A DNA stretch of 64,000 nucleotides. Origin: Luteimonas gilva (GTDB taxonomy: Bacteria; Pseudomonadota; Gammaproteobacteria; Xanthomonadales; Xanthomonadaceae). Location: contig NZ_SZUA01000001.1 of NCBI RefSeq assembly GCF_005239095.1, positions 336,848 through 400,847 on the forward strand. The letters are read 5' to 3'. Both the position numbers and the translations under genes were made by a program. The stretch's first letter is position 1; every line of letters starts with the position of its first letter. Below are positions 1-9,145 of the stretch, piece after piece. The notes below the pieces were generated by a model, which saw only the letters and a list, made by a program, of their open reading frames with translations, was not told where the DNA came from and searched no databases.

Positions 1-1706
1 CGAAGAACGCCCCGATCCTGCTGACCCGCACGCCTTACGACGCCAGCGGCCGCTCCAGCCGCATGGATTCGCCGCGGATGATCGACATCCTGCCGGAAGG
101 CGACGAAGTCTTCGTCCGCAGCGGCTACATCCGCGTGTTCCAGGATGTGCGCGGCAAATACGGCTCGCAAGGCGATTACGTGATGACGCGGCCGTTGCGC
201 GGGCCGCTCAACGGCACCAAAGTCGATCATTCCACCGACGCTTGGGACACCATCGACTGGCTGGTCAAGAACGTGAAGGAATCGAACGGCCGGGTCGGCA
301 TGATCGGTTCCTCGTACGAAGGCTTCACCGTGGTGATGGCCTTGGTCGATCCGCATCCCGCGCTGAAGGTCGCGGCGCCGGAGAGCCCGATGGTCGACGG
401 CTGGATGGGCGACGACTGGTTCAATTTCGGCGCGTTCCGTCAGACCAATTTCGACTATTTCACCGGCCAAACCACCGAAAAAGGCAAGGGCAAGCCGGTC
501 GTCAACGAGGGCTACGACGACTACACGACGTTCCTGAGCTTCGGTTCGGCCGGCGACTACGGCAAGGCGCACGGCATCGAACAGTTGCCGTTCTGGCGCA
601 AGATCCTCGAGCACCCGGCCTACGACGCGTTCTGGCAGGAACAAGCGCTGGACAAGGCGATGGCGCGCACGCCGCTCAAGGTGCCCACGATGTGGCTGCA
701 GGGCCTGTGGGACCAGGAAGACATGTGGGGCGCGATCCACAGCTATCCGGCGATGGAGCCGAGAGACACGAACAACGACATGAATTACCTGGTGATGGGC
801 CCGTGGCGGCATAGCCAGGTGAATGTCGGCGCGGCCTCGCTGGGCGCGCTGAAGTGGGACGGCGACACCGCATTGCAATTCCGTCGCGATGTGCTCAAGC
901 CGTTCTTCGATCAATACCTGGTCGAAGGCGCGCCCAAGGCCGACACGCCGCCGGTCTTCATCTATAACACCGGCGAAAACCATTGGGATCGTTTCCCGTC
1001 CTGGCCGCTGAGTTGCGCTTCGGGTTGCGCGGCGCAGCCGAAGCCGCTGTATCTGCACGCCGGCGGCAAGCTCTCGTTCGACGCGCCGGCGGCGGGGCAG
1101 GGCGAATACGACGAGTACGTCTCCGATCCGGCCAAACCGGTGCCGTTCGTGCCGCGTCCGTCGCGGATGGGCGACCGCGAAACCTGGACGACTTGGTTGG
1201 TGAAGGATCAGCGCTTCGTCGACGGCCGCCCCGACGTGCTGACTTTCGTCAGCGAGCCGCTGACCGCGCCGCTGCGCATTTCCGGCGCGCCGGAGATGAA
1301 CCTGCAAGCCTCGACCAGCGGCAGCGACAGCGATTGGGTAGTGAAGCTGATCGACGTGTATCCGGAAACGATGGCTTCGACGCCGGAAATGGGCGGTTAC
1401 GAGCTGGCGGTGTCGTTGGCGATCTTCCGCGGCCGTTATCGCGAGAGCTTCGAGCATCCGAAGCCGATCGCGCCGAACCAGCCGCTGCTCTACAAGTTCG
1501 TGATGCCGACGACCAACCACGTGTTCCTGCCCGGCCATCGGGTGATGGTGCAGGTGCAGTCGAGCCTGTTCCCGCTCTACGACCGCAACCCGCAGACCTA
1601 CGTGGACAACATTTTCTTCGCCAAGCCGGGCGATTACCGCAAGGCCACGCAGCGGGTGTGGACGTCGCCGCAGAACGCGAGCTTCGTCAGTTTGCCGGTG
1701 AAATAA
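1..1706 (+). CDS. Alpha-amino acid ester hydrolase / CocE-NonD family hydrolase (5' end cut off)
   Basis: The reading frame is open from base 3, so the gene starts before the window. It encodes an S15/CocE-type alpha/beta hydrolase that cleaves or transfers acyl groups from alpha-amino acid esters and beta-lactam-like substrates. The nucleophile elbow GSSYEG lies near base 305-325, the acid region LWDQED near 706-722 and the catalytic His in GPWRHSQ near 799-820. The acidic residues of WMGDDW and QED match the carboxylate cluster that binds the substrate amino group in the Xanthomonas citri enzyme. A jelly-roll C-terminal domain follows. The signal peptide expected in this family would be in the missing part. 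The gene ends at a hairpin repeat facing an MFS gene. Family assignment is firm; the natural substrate is inferred. Confidence 0.9.
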   Translation, partial: KNAPILLTRTPYDASGRSSRMDSPRMIDILPEGDEVFVRSGYIRVFQDVRGKYGSQGDYVMTRPLRGPLNGTKVDHSTDAWDTIDWLVKNVKESNGRVGMIGSSYEGFTVVMALVDPHPALKVAAPESPMVDGWMGDDWFNFGAFRQTNFDYFTGQTTEKGKGKPVVNEGYDDYTTFLSFGSAGDYGKAHGIEQLPFWRKILEHPAYDAFWQEQALDKAMARTPLKVPTMWLQGLWDQEDMWGAIHSYPAMEPRDTNNDMNYLVMGPWRHSQVNVGAASLGALKWDGDTALQFRRDVLKPFFDQYLVEGAPKADTPPVFIYNTGENHWDRFPSWPLSCASGCAAQPKPLYLHAGGKLSFDAPAAGQGEYDEYVSDPAKPVPFVPRPSRMGDRETWTTWLVKDQRFVDGRPDVLTFVSEPLTAPLRISGAPEMNLQASTSGSDSDWVVKLIDVYPETMASTPEMGGYELAVSLAIFRGRYRESFEHPKPIAPNQPLLYKFVMPTTNHVFLPGHRVMVQVQSSLFPLYDRNPQTYVDNIFFAKPGDYRKATQRVWTSPQNASFVSLPVK

Positions 1707-1712
1707 ACGACC

Positions 1713-1783
1713 GTAGCCCGGGTCGAGCGAAGCGATACCCGGGAGCACGCCGCGACTCGACCCCGGGTATCCACCCGGGCTAC
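1713..1783. repeat. GTAG/CTAC palindromic repeat (CCCGGGT type)
   Basis: The unit opens with GTAGCCCGGGT and closes with ACCCGGGCTAC, with a second inner ACCCGGG/CCCGGGT pair, so it folds into a long hairpin. It fills the junction between two convergent genes and may end transcription in both directions. It resembles REP/SMAG-type repeats of the family. Confidence 0.75.
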
Positions 1784-1787
1784 GTTG

Positions 1788-3044
1788 TCACCACGTGTCT
1801 TCGAGCCAGCGCGGTTTGCACGCCAGCCAACCGCCGTAGAGCAGCACCGCCACGCTGACGACGAGCATCGCGAACGGCACCACCCAACCCCGGCTCAAGT
1901 CGTGCAGCACGCCGAACAGCAGCGGTCCCAAGCAGCTGAGCGCGTAACCGACGCCTTGCATGAAGCCCGAGAGCGCGGCCGATCCGGCCGGACCGCGGGT
2001 ACGCAGATTGATCAGCGTCAGCGCCAGCGGAAACGTGCTCGGTCCCAAGCCGAGCAGCGCGACCCATAGCACCGGCAAGGCCATCGGTGCGAACAACAGG
2101 CCCGCGAACGCGGCGATATGGCAGGCCGCGCAGGCCAACACGATGGGAAACGGATTCGGCGTGCGCACCGCCAACGAGGGCATCAGCAGCGCGCTGATCA
2201 GGCCTAAGGTGGAGAACAGCGCGACCATCGCGCCGCCGAAAGCGGGCGTCGCGCCGGCTTCGACCAGCAGCTTCGGCAGCCAGGTGAACATCGAATAGGT
2301 GATCAGCGAGGTCATGCCGAACATCAGCGCCATGCCCCAGGCGACGGGCGAACGCCATGCGCGGCCGCGCGCGAGCGGCGCCGCCAATTCGGGCGCTTCG
2401 TCGTCGGCCGTCACCGCGCGGTCGTGGCTGCGCGCGAGCGAGGAATCCTTGCGGCGTTCGATCAGCAGCACGCCGATCCAGGGCAGCGCCGCGGCGATCG
2501 CTACCAACGCCCAAGCGCCGAGGGACACGCGCCAACCCGCTTCCGCCGCCAGCGGTACCGCGACCAAGGCGGGCAAGATGGTGCCGAACTGCAAAACGGT
2601 GATGTAGAGCGTGCTGACCGCGCCGACGCGGTCGGCGAAATAGCGCTTGACCAGCGGCGGCAGCACCACATTGCCCATGCCCATGCCGGCCAGGGCGACG
2701 ATCGATCCGATCAGCAATCCGCCGGTGCCTTCGGCGAACGAACGCAGCACCAGGCCGAGCGCGGCGAGCAGCATCGACAACAGGGCCGAACGTTCCAGGC
2801 CGAGCCGGTGCGCCATCGCCGGCGTCGCCACGCCGAACGCCGCGAACGCGGCGCTGGGCAGCATGCCGAACACGCCGGTCATGGTCGAGCCGAAGCCGAA
2901 GATCTGGCCCAGATCGCCGAGTAGCGGCGTCAGCGAGGTGACCGCGGTGCGCAGATTGAAGGCCGACAGCGCGATGCCGAACAGCACCAGCGCGCGGCCG
3001 TTCCACGATGCGGAGGCGGCGGAATGCGAAGCGGGGGAGGCCAT
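1788..3044 (-). CDS. MFS transporter, CynX/NimT type
   Basis: About 418 residues with twelve hydrophobic segments, resembling the CynX/NimT branch of the major facilitator superfamily (cyanate and 2-nitroimidazole transporters). The first helix begins ALVLFGIALSAFNLRTAV, typical of this branch. It is an inner-membrane protein and probably a proton-linked carrier of a small anion or drug. I chose the Met at 3042-3044, just before the first helix; the frame stays open 17 codons further upstream, but that stretch is basic and not family-like. It stands alone on the minus strand, convergent with the hydrolase and separated from the pga genes by a repeat. The substrate cannot be told from sequence. 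Confidence 0.8.
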   Translation of the reverse strand: MASPASHSAASASWNGRALVLFGIALSAFNLRTAVTSLTPLLGDLGQIFGFGSTMTGVFGMLPSAAFAAFGVATPAMAHRLGLERSALLSMLLAALGLVLRSFAEGTGGLLIGSIVALAGMGMGNVVLPPLVKRYFADRVGAVSTLYITVLQFGTILPALVAVPLAAEAGWRVSLGAWALVAIAAALPWIGVLLIERRKDSSLARSHDRAVTADDEAPELAAPLARGRAWRSPVAWGMALMFGMTSLITYSMFTWLPKLLVEAGATPAFGGAMVALFSTLGLISALLMPSLAVRTPNPFPIVLACAACHIAAFAGLLFAPMALPVLWVALLGLGPSTFPLALTLINLRTRGPAGSAALSGFMQGVGYALSCLGPLLFGVLHDLSRGWVVPFAMLVVSVAVLLYGGWLACKPRWLEDTW

Positions 3045-3116
3045 CGCCCATTCTATCCGGCGCGGCGCGACAGGCGCTTGTCCGTAGCGCAACAATGCGT
3101 TGCGGACCGGCTTTTT

Positions 3117-3196
3117 GTAGGAGCGGCTTTAGCCGCGAGCTCTTTCCGTCGCATTGCCGAGATTTGGAAAAGCTCGCGGCTAAAGCCGCTCCCAAC
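3117..3196. repeat. GTAGGAGCGGCTTTAGCC palindromic repeat (SMAG-like)
   Basis: Two inverted arms, GTAGGAGCGGCTTTAGCCGC on the left and GCGGCTAAAGCCGCTCC on the right, enclose a variable loop with GAGCTCTTT/AAAAGCTC sub-arms. The same unit recurs near 21.3, 26.5, 47.7 and 54.8 kb. It lies downstream of pgaD, between pgaD and the MFS start. Confidence 0.85.
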
Positions 3197-3208
3197 AAAA
3201 GCAGAAGC

Positions 3209-3652
3209 TTACAGGGTGGAGACGCCGACGGGCGCAGCCGAGTCGTCCATCCGCAGCACCGCCACTTTGCTTGCGACCAGCGACCGCGCGATTTCGTCGC
3301 TGCTGCCGAAAGCCCGGGCGATATCCTGCCGGTCCACATTCGCATGCGCCCCGCGGCGGTCCTTGTCGCGGAACCGGTAGCGATTGTATTCGGCCCAGGC
3401 GATCAGGATCACCGCGCTGGCCAGAGCCAGCATCGGCAGGGAGATCAGCAGGAACGGCTCGACCTGGTGTTCGCGCAGATACAGTTCGAATACCGCCGTG
3501 CGCACGCCCAGCAGCCACAGGAACAGCGTCAGCAGCGGCAGCCACAGGTAGGCGTAGGCCATCCAGAACGCGAACGTGACGACGCTGAAGAATCCGCGCT
3601 GCAACGCGGGCTGAGAACGCGGCTTGTAAATGACTTTCGAATCGAATTTCAT
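3209..3652 (-). CDS. pgaD: PNAG synthase accessory subunit PgaD
   Basis: A 147-residue inner-membrane protein with two long hydrophobic segments (roughly residues 22-50 and 66-88) followed by a basic, cytoplasmic C-terminal part. Size, topology and position directly after pgaC fit PgaD, which in E. coli forms the c-di-GMP-responsive poly-beta-1,6-GlcNAc synthase with PgaC. Its start overlaps the pgaC stop by 4 bases (ATGA), so the two are translationally coupled. Primary sequence is poorly conserved in this family, so the name rests on topology and context. It is the last gene of the pga operon. Confidence 0.85.
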   Translation of the reverse strand: MKFDSKVIYKPRSQPALQRGFFSVVTFAFWMAYAYLWLPLLTLFLWLLGVRTAVFELYLREHQVEPFLLISLPMLALASAVILIAWAEYNRYRFRDKDRRGAHANVDRQDIARAFGSSDEIARSLVASKVAVLRMDDSAAPVGVSTL

Positions 3653-4896
3653 CGGATCCCCCTATCCGGACTAATCCAGGTGGCGCGCTCGCGGCGCCGT
3701 TTCAACAACGTTTTCGGCACCGCGGTGACGGTGGTGAACAAACTGAGCATCCAGTACGCGATCGGGTACCAGATCATCCAGTAGTAATTGCGGCCGACCC
3801 GCGCTTCGTAGCGGCGGTCGATGATCAGGCTTGCGGCGAACTGGGTCAGGCAGACCATCGCCAGGATCACGCCGTGCCAGGACGGCAGGATCGTGCGCAC
3901 GTACAGTTGCTCGGGCATCGGCAGGAACAGGCCGACCAGCCACAACAGCATGATGAACAGCATGATGTAGGCCCAGGCCACGCTGAGCATGTATTCGAAC
4001 AGCACCGGCCACATTCGCCGTTTGCGCCAGCTGAGCAGGTCGCGGGTGTGGCGCAGCATCACTTCCACGCCGCCGCGCGCCCAGCGCAGGCGCTGTTTCC
4101 ACAGGCCTTTCAGCGTTTCCGGCATCAGGATGAAGCACAGCGCGTTCGGCTCGTAGCGGATGTCCCAATGGTCCATCTGCAGGCGCCAGCTGATGTCGAT
4201 GTCCTCGGTCACCATGTCGTCGGCCCAATAGCCGATCCGGTGCAGGGCGGTGCGGCGGAACGCGCTGATCACGCCGGACACGGTGAACAAGCGGCCGTAG
4301 ACGCGCTGCGCACGCTTGATCATGCCGATGATCGACGAGAACTCGCCGACCTGGAGCCGGCCGAGCAGGGTGGAACGGTTGCGGATGCGCGGATTGCCCG
4401 TCACTGCGCCGACGCGAGGGCCCGACAGCAGATGCCACACCATCCAGTGCGCGGCGTACTCGTCCAGCAGCGCGTCGCCGTCGATGCAGACCAGATATTC
4501 CGAGCGCGCCGCCAGCGTGCCCATCCGCATCGCGTTGGCCTTGCCCATGTTGCGGTCCAGATGGATCACGCGCAGGCGATCGTGTCGGGCGGCCAGTCCG
4601 TTCAGCTTTTCGGCGGTGTCGTCGCTGCTGCCGTCGTTGATCGCGATCACTTCGAAATCGGGGTAGCGCTGCGTGAGGGCTGCGGCGATCGTCTCGTCGA
4701 CCTGGTCGCCTTCGTTGAAGCAAGGGATGAGGATCGAAACGAAGGGCGGGTTCTCGATGGCCGGCGGCTGCGTGCGCGTCGGCGACCAGCGTTCGCGCCG
4801 GAAGTAGTAGTACAGGCCGCCCGTCATCCAGAAGAACGACATTACGATCGGATAGAAGAAGGCGAATTGGAACAGCGTCGCTAGGATCGGATTCAT
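3649..4896 (-). CDS. pgaC: Poly-beta-1,6-N-acetylglucosamine synthase PgaC
   Basis: A family 2 processive glycosyltransferase of 415 residues that polymerises UDP-GlcNAc into PNAG at the inner membrane. One N-terminal hydrophobic segment (about 8-30) precedes the GT domain, which shows DGSSDD (88-93), the DGD metal site (139-141), TED (230-232) and QRLRW (268-272), the set expected of a processive synthase. Three or four C-terminal helices form the channel. It begins 7 bases after the pgaB stop. In E. coli, PgaC/PgaD activity needs c-di-GMP; this window also encodes two GGDEF proteins. Confidence 0.95.
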   Translation of the reverse strand: MNPILATLFQFAFFYPIVMSFFWMTGGLYYYFRRERWSPTRTQPPAIENPPFVSILIPCFNEGDQVDETIAAALTQRYPDFEVIAINDGSSDDTAEKLNGLAARHDRLRVIHLDRNMGKANAMRMGTLAARSEYLVCIDGDALLDEYAAHWMVWHLLSGPRVGAVTGNPRIRNRSTLLGRLQVGEFSSIIGMIKRAQRVYGRLFTVSGVISAFRRTALHRIGYWADDMVTEDIDISWRLQMDHWDIRYEPNALCFILMPETLKGLWKQRLRWARGGVEVMLRHTRDLLSWRKRRMWPVLFEYMLSVAWAYIMLFIMLLWLVGLFLPMPEQLYVRTILPSWHGVILAMVCLTQFAASLIIDRRYEARVGRNYYWMIWYPIAYWMLSLFTTVTAVPKTLLKRRRERATWISPDRGIR

Positions 4897-4903
4897 GGCC
4901 GCC

Positions 4904-6769
4904 TCACTTCGCGATGTAGGGGAAATTGCGCGCCGAGATCGCCTCGCGCGCGACTTCCACCGACGGCGAGTCGGCGATGAAGTCGTAGGGATACCAAGCC
5001 AGATGGCGCACGCCGGCGGCCTGCAGCTCGCGCGTCTGCCGCTTCAGCACGTCGCCGGGGATCGGCTTGCCGTTGCGCCAGTCCACGGTCTGCAGCTCGA
5101 ACATCGTTTTGACGAACTCCGGATCGTGCCGTTTCACCTCGGCGGTCAGCGTCTGCATCCAATGGCGCGGACGGCGGCTGTTCTCCATCCACGGCATCGC
5201 CATCAGCGCGGTGTAGTCGTAGGCGCGGTTGAACGCGTCCAGGCGCTGCGCGAACCAAGCCTCGCTGGCGGGATCCAGCACCGTGTTCGCGTACAGATTG
5301 CGCACGGTCTTCAGCTTCGGCCGCCATTTTTCGGCCGCGGCCTTCAGTTCCAAGGTGAAGTCGATTAGCGCCCCGGTGCGGCTCGCCGGCGCCAGCGACG
5401 GCAGTTCGCCCTCGCGCAGGAAGGCGTCGTCGTGGAACAGCAAGCCTTCGAAATAGCTGTTGACGGCCAGGTCTTCGTAGATGCCGGCGATCAGCTTGCG
5501 GGTTTCCGGCTTAGTGAAATCCAGGCGGAAGATCTCGTGGCCTTGCGCGCCGGCGATCGCCAACGCGTTGCGCTGCGCGGCGTCGGGCAGTTCGTAACCC
5601 AACACCGGCAGCCAGGCGTAGACCACCACTTCGGCACGCGTATGCAACTGCCATGCGACGCGGTTGAACAGATCCGCGCGCATCGGCAGGAAACGGTTCG
5701 GGAAATACAGCGCATCGGCCGAACCATTGCCGTCGGGGTCGGCGAAGGCTTGCAGGAAGACATGGCTGGGGCCGATCTGCTTGACGCGCTCGATCAGCAC
5801 GTCGATGTTGCGCGCCTGCTGGGCCGGATCGGAGTCGTAGACCGCGTCCAAGTCCACTTGCAGCGCGCGCACGCTGTCCAGCTCCATTTTGTGGCGCAGG
5901 TCGTAAGCCAGGTCCGCGACGGTCGGGTTGTCGACCATCAGCAACCGCGCCAGGCCATGCAGGTCGCCGCTCAGTTTAGTGTTGCGGCCTTCCAGGTCGA
6001 AGGTGACGCGCATGCCGAGCTGGTCGGCGATGTCGTTGGCTTCGCGGTTGTAGGCGGCGTAAGGCCACACGATCGCGCGCGGCTTGCGGCCCAGATGCAG
6101 GGCGATCTTGTCGCTGCTGCGGGCCAGGTCCGCGCGCAGGCGTTCGCGATAGGCCGCTTCGCTCTCGTAGGTTTGCCGCGCCGGGTCGTAGATGCGGGTG
6201 ATGACGGCCGGGGTCTGGTTGCCTTGCGGGTTGGACAGCACGCCGTGGTGCAGATCGTCGGTATGCGAGGCGATCTCGACCAAGCCCGAATCCTGCATTT
6301 CGCGCAGCTGCGCCCAAGTGACGAAATCGTCGTGGGTGTAGGGCCGCGGTCCGAAATCGACGGTGCGGCCTTGCGGCAGATCGACCCAACCGGTGATCAC
6401 CGCGGCCAGCGCCGGAAAACGGTAGGCGCGCAGCAGCGGGAACACGTGGGTGTACAGACTGCGCAAGCCATCGTCGAAGGTCAGCAGCACCGGCTTGTCG
6501 GGCAACGGCTTACGGCCTTCCGAGGCGTCGATCACCTGCTGCAGGCTGACCGGGTGGTAGCCCTGCGCCGACAGCCAGTCCAGATGCGCGGCGAAGTTCT
6601 GGGTGCCGATCGCATAGCTGTCCACGTCGCCTTTCAGCGCGACGTCGTCGCGCACGTCGTGGTAGCTGATCACCAGCAATTCGTTGGTTTCGGCCGCGAC
6701 CGCGGTGCCGGCCTGCAACAGGCAGAACAGGGCCAACGCGCGCAATAGGGATTTCATTCCGTTGAACAT
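4904..6769 (-). CDS. pgaB: PNAG N-deacetylase PgaB
   Basis: A 621-residue periplasmic protein: signal peptide, polysaccharide deacetylase (CE4) domain in about the first 270 residues with TFDDG, and a C-terminal PgaB glycoside-hydrolase-like domain. It partly de-N-acetylates PNAG so that the polymer can be exported. E. coli PgaB is a lipoprotein; here the leader ends AGTAVAAE with no acceptable lipobox (the only Cys sits in ALFC, with Phe at -1), suggesting a soluble periplasmic form. The start at 6767-6769 has GGGGAG 7 bases ahead; a second Met four codons in is possible. It starts one base after the pgaA stop codon. Confidence 0.93.
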   Translation of the reverse strand: MFNGMKSLLRALALFCLLQAGTAVAAETNELLVISYHDVRDDVALKGDVDSYAIGTQNFAAHLDWLSAQGYHPVSLQQVIDASEGRKPLPDKPVLLTFDDGLRSLYTHVFPLLRAYRFPALAAVITGWVDLPQGRTVDFGPRPYTHDDFVTWAQLREMQDSGLVEIASHTDDLHHGVLSNPQGNQTPAVITRIYDPARQTYESEAAYRERLRADLARSSDKIALHLGRKPRAIVWPYAAYNREANDIADQLGMRVTFDLEGRNTKLSGDLHGLARLLMVDNPTVADLAYDLRHKMELDSVRALQVDLDAVYDSDPAQQARNIDVLIERVKQIGPSHVFLQAFADPDGNGSADALYFPNRFLPMRADLFNRVAWQLHTRAEVVVYAWLPVLGYELPDAAQRNALAIAGAQGHEIFRLDFTKPETRKLIAGIYEDLAVNSYFEGLLFHDDAFLREGELPSLAPASRTGALIDFTLELKAAAEKWRPKLKTVRNLYANTVLDPASEAWFAQRLDAFNRAYDYTALMAMPWMENSRRPRHWMQTLTAEVKRHDPEFVKTMFELQTVDWRNGKPIPGDVLKRQTRELQAAGVRHLAWYPYDFIADSPSVEVAREAISARNFPYIAK

Positions 6770-6770
6770 G

Positions 6771-8822
6771 TCATTCTCCCCAGCGGAATTCGGCGTCGAA
6801 GCCGAGGTGGCGTTCGCGTTGTCCGTCGTAGACCGGTCGCGACCAGTTCACGCCGTAGACCAGGGTCTTGCCCAAGTCGAAACGCCATTCGTGTTCGTAG
6901 CGCAGCGACGGCATCCAGGCGTTGCCGAAGCCTTCCTGCCAGTACTGCCCGGCAGAAGCGGTGAGGCGATGGCGGAAGTGGCGGTCGTAGCGGCGCCAAA
7001 CGATCTGATCGGCGCGCAAACCGATTTCCCAGGAGCGATCGCGCGAGGGATTGAAGTACGCCGCATCGTCGCGGCTGCCGCGGCTGGCGCCGACGCTGGC
7101 CAGGCCGTCGAGCAGGAAATGCGGACGGGTCAGCAGGCGCTGATCCAAATCCAGCGCTAGCGAATCGCGGCGGTTGCCGTCGTCGTAACGCAAGCGCTGC
7201 GCGGTGCCGGTCAGCCGGGTCAGTTCGCTCGGGTGGTAATCCAGGCCCAGCGACGCGGAATCGGCGGCGATGCCGCTGCGGCGCGCCTGCAGCGAGGCTT
7301 CCGGGTCGTTCTTGCGCAGGCCGAAGCTGGCGTCGAGCACGTCGTTGAAGCGCCAGCCCAGATCGAAGCTCAAGCCGGTGTCGTCGATGTCGTCGAAAGA
7401 GCGGTTGGCTTGCAGATGCCAGCTCAGGCGGTCGAAGCCGTAGCGCAGGCCGATCGCGGCGCGGCGATCGTGCACGTTGTCGCCGAGGAATTCCGAGGAC
7501 CGGTCGACGCTGCCGGCGGTCAGCCGCCAGCGATCGTCCAGCAGCGGACTTTCGATGTCGAAACCGTAGATCGCATCGCGGTTGCCCAGCGGCGAAACGC
7601 CACCGCCGCCGCGGCTGCGGCCGCTGCCGGCGTAGACGCGCCATTGCCAACCCTGGTGCAGGTTCCAGCGTTTGTCGGCCAGCTTCACCGGCAGTGCATC
7701 GCCGTGGCTCGCCTGCAGGTTTTCGTGGATCGGCCGCGCCAGATCGTTGCGCTGCAATTCCATCAGCGTTTCGACTTGGCCGACGCGGCCTTGGATCGTC
7801 TGCGGATCGATGGTCGCGGCCATGCGATGGCGTTCCAGCGCGCGCTCGTTCCAGCCGCGGCGCTCGTACACCGAACCGAGCATCGACTGCAGGCCGGCGT
7901 TGTTGGGCCCGATCGCCGCCAGCGGTTCCAGCATCGCCTGCGCGCCGGCGAGATCCTCGCCGTAGGAGCGCGCCATCGCGTAATTGGTCTCGGCTTCGTA
8001 GCGCTTCCAGTTGTCGTAGGGCCGCGGCGAACCGGCGGCGTAGGGCCAAGCCGGATTGGCGTCGACCAGAGCCTTGAACTCGGGCAGGGCCAGGTCGAAG
8101 CGCTCGCTTTCCATCAGCGCGTAGGCGTGCTGGACCTGCAGGTCGATGTTGCCGGGATCGGCCTTAAGCGCGTCCGCCAGCACGGTTTCCGCTTGCTCCG
8201 GCCGCTGCAGCGCCATCAGCGAATCGCCGACGGCCGCCAGCGCATAGCCGGGGACGGTCTGGCCTTCCTGCTGCAGACGGGCGTAGTCGTCGGCCACTTC
8301 TTGATGCCGGGCCAGACGGTTGAGCAGATTGAGGCGGTCGAGGCGCAGGCGCAGCGGCAATCGGGCCGGATCGATGTCGGCGCGGGCCAGATAATCCTGG
8401 CTCGCGCGATCCGTGGCCTGGGCCTGGTCGAGCAGATGCTTTTCGTCGGCGACGTAGAGCCGGCTCCAAGAAGTCATCCGCGCCAGGCGGTCGGCCTCGA
8501 TGCGCTGCGCCTCTTCGGCGCCGAACAATTCGGGGCGGACGCGATAGAGCGTCCAGGCGCGGTCGCGGGCGCCGAGCTCGGACAGGGTATGCACGCGCAA
8601 CACGTACAAGGACGCGTCGTCGGGGTGCGCCGCGGCCGCTTTCTCGATCAACGCCAAGGCGGGCAGCCACTGCCGTTGATCGCGCAGATGACGTATTTCG
8701 GTCAGCGAGTCCTGCAAACCGGATGGCCTGGCAGCGTCACTTCCTGCCGTCGAAGGGCCGGAAAACGCAGATAAAGCCAACAGCGAGGCCAGCGCCAGGG
8801 GCGCAGGTCGGGCGATAGGCAT
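6771..8822 (-). CDS. pgaA: PNAG outer-membrane export porin PgaA
   Basis: A 683-residue protein with a signal peptide ending near residue 26. Next comes a helical TPR-type periplasmic region of about 340 residues that would bind the de-acetylated polymer and PgaB. The C-terminal region of alternating aromatic/charged strands ends in W-G-E, a beta-barrel. E. coli PgaA is about 120 residues longer. It is the first gene of pgaABCD and has a perfect CRP/Clp-type palindrome centred 52 bases before its start codon. The orthologous layout in Xanthomonas campestris is called xagABC. Confidence 0.92.
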   Translation of the reverse strand: MPIARPAPLALASLLALSAFSGPSTAGSDAARPSGLQDSLTEIRHLRDQRQWLPALALIEKAAAAHPDDASLYVLRVHTLSELGARDRAWTLYRVRPELFGAEEAQRIEADRLARMTSWSRLYVADEKHLLDQAQATDRASQDYLARADIDPARLPLRLRLDRLNLLNRLARHQEVADDYARLQQEGQTVPGYALAAVGDSLMALQRPEQAETVLADALKADPGNIDLQVQHAYALMESERFDLALPEFKALVDANPAWPYAAGSPRPYDNWKRYEAETNYAMARSYGEDLAGAQAMLEPLAAIGPNNAGLQSMLGSVYERRGWNERALERHRMAATIDPQTIQGRVGQVETLMELQRNDLARPIHENLQASHGDALPVKLADKRWNLHQGWQWRVYAGSGRSRGGGGVSPLGNRDAIYGFDIESPLLDDRWRLTAGSVDRSSEFLGDNVHDRRAAIGLRYGFDRLSWHLQANRSFDDIDDTGLSFDLGWRFNDVLDASFGLRKNDPEASLQARRSGIAADSASLGLDYHPSELTRLTGTAQRLRYDDGNRRDSLALDLDQRLLTRPHFLLDGLASVGASRGSRDDAAYFNPSRDRSWEIGLRADQIVWRRYDRHFRHRLTASAGQYWQEGFGNAWMPSLRYEHEWRFDLGKTLVYGVNWSRPVYDGQRERHLGFDAEFRWGE

Positions 8823-8866
8823 GGAGAAAACCCTCTCTTCCGTGGGGGATAGGGCGAACTACAGTT

Positions 8867-8882
8867 TGTGACGCAGTTCACA
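8867..8882 (-). promoter_or_regulatory. Clp/CRP-type binding site upstream of pgaA
   Basis: TGTGA, six bases, TCACA: both half-sites match the CRP consensus exactly. In xanthomonads the CRP homologue Clp binds this sequence and is released by c-di-GMP. A TAAAAT hexamer lies directly upstream on the minus strand (8882-8889). If that is the -10, the site covers the transcription start and Clp would repress. If the promoter is further downstream, Clp could activate. The sequence alone does not decide. Confidence 0.7.
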
Positions 8883-8990
8883 TTTTAGAGAGTAATCAAG
8901 CAAAAACCATGCCAATTATTACCGGGCAAAAACGTCGAGCCCGGACTCGTCGCCGAGCGGGCTGAAGGATAGGAGAGGGGATTTCACCGG

Positions 8991-9068
<78 letters not shown>

Positions 9069-9145
9069 ACAGGTGAGCCGCGCATTGTAGTGATGGGGGC
9101 GGGGTTGGGGCAATAGCCGCAATGCTCGAGTCGAGCGTGCACAGC

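Noticed and set aside
8864-8925. A confident sigma-70 promoter for pgaA
   Set aside because: TAAAAT (8882-8889 region, minus strand) is a good -10, but no -35 lies at 16-18 bases, so I report only the Clp-type palindrome and leave the promoter undecided.
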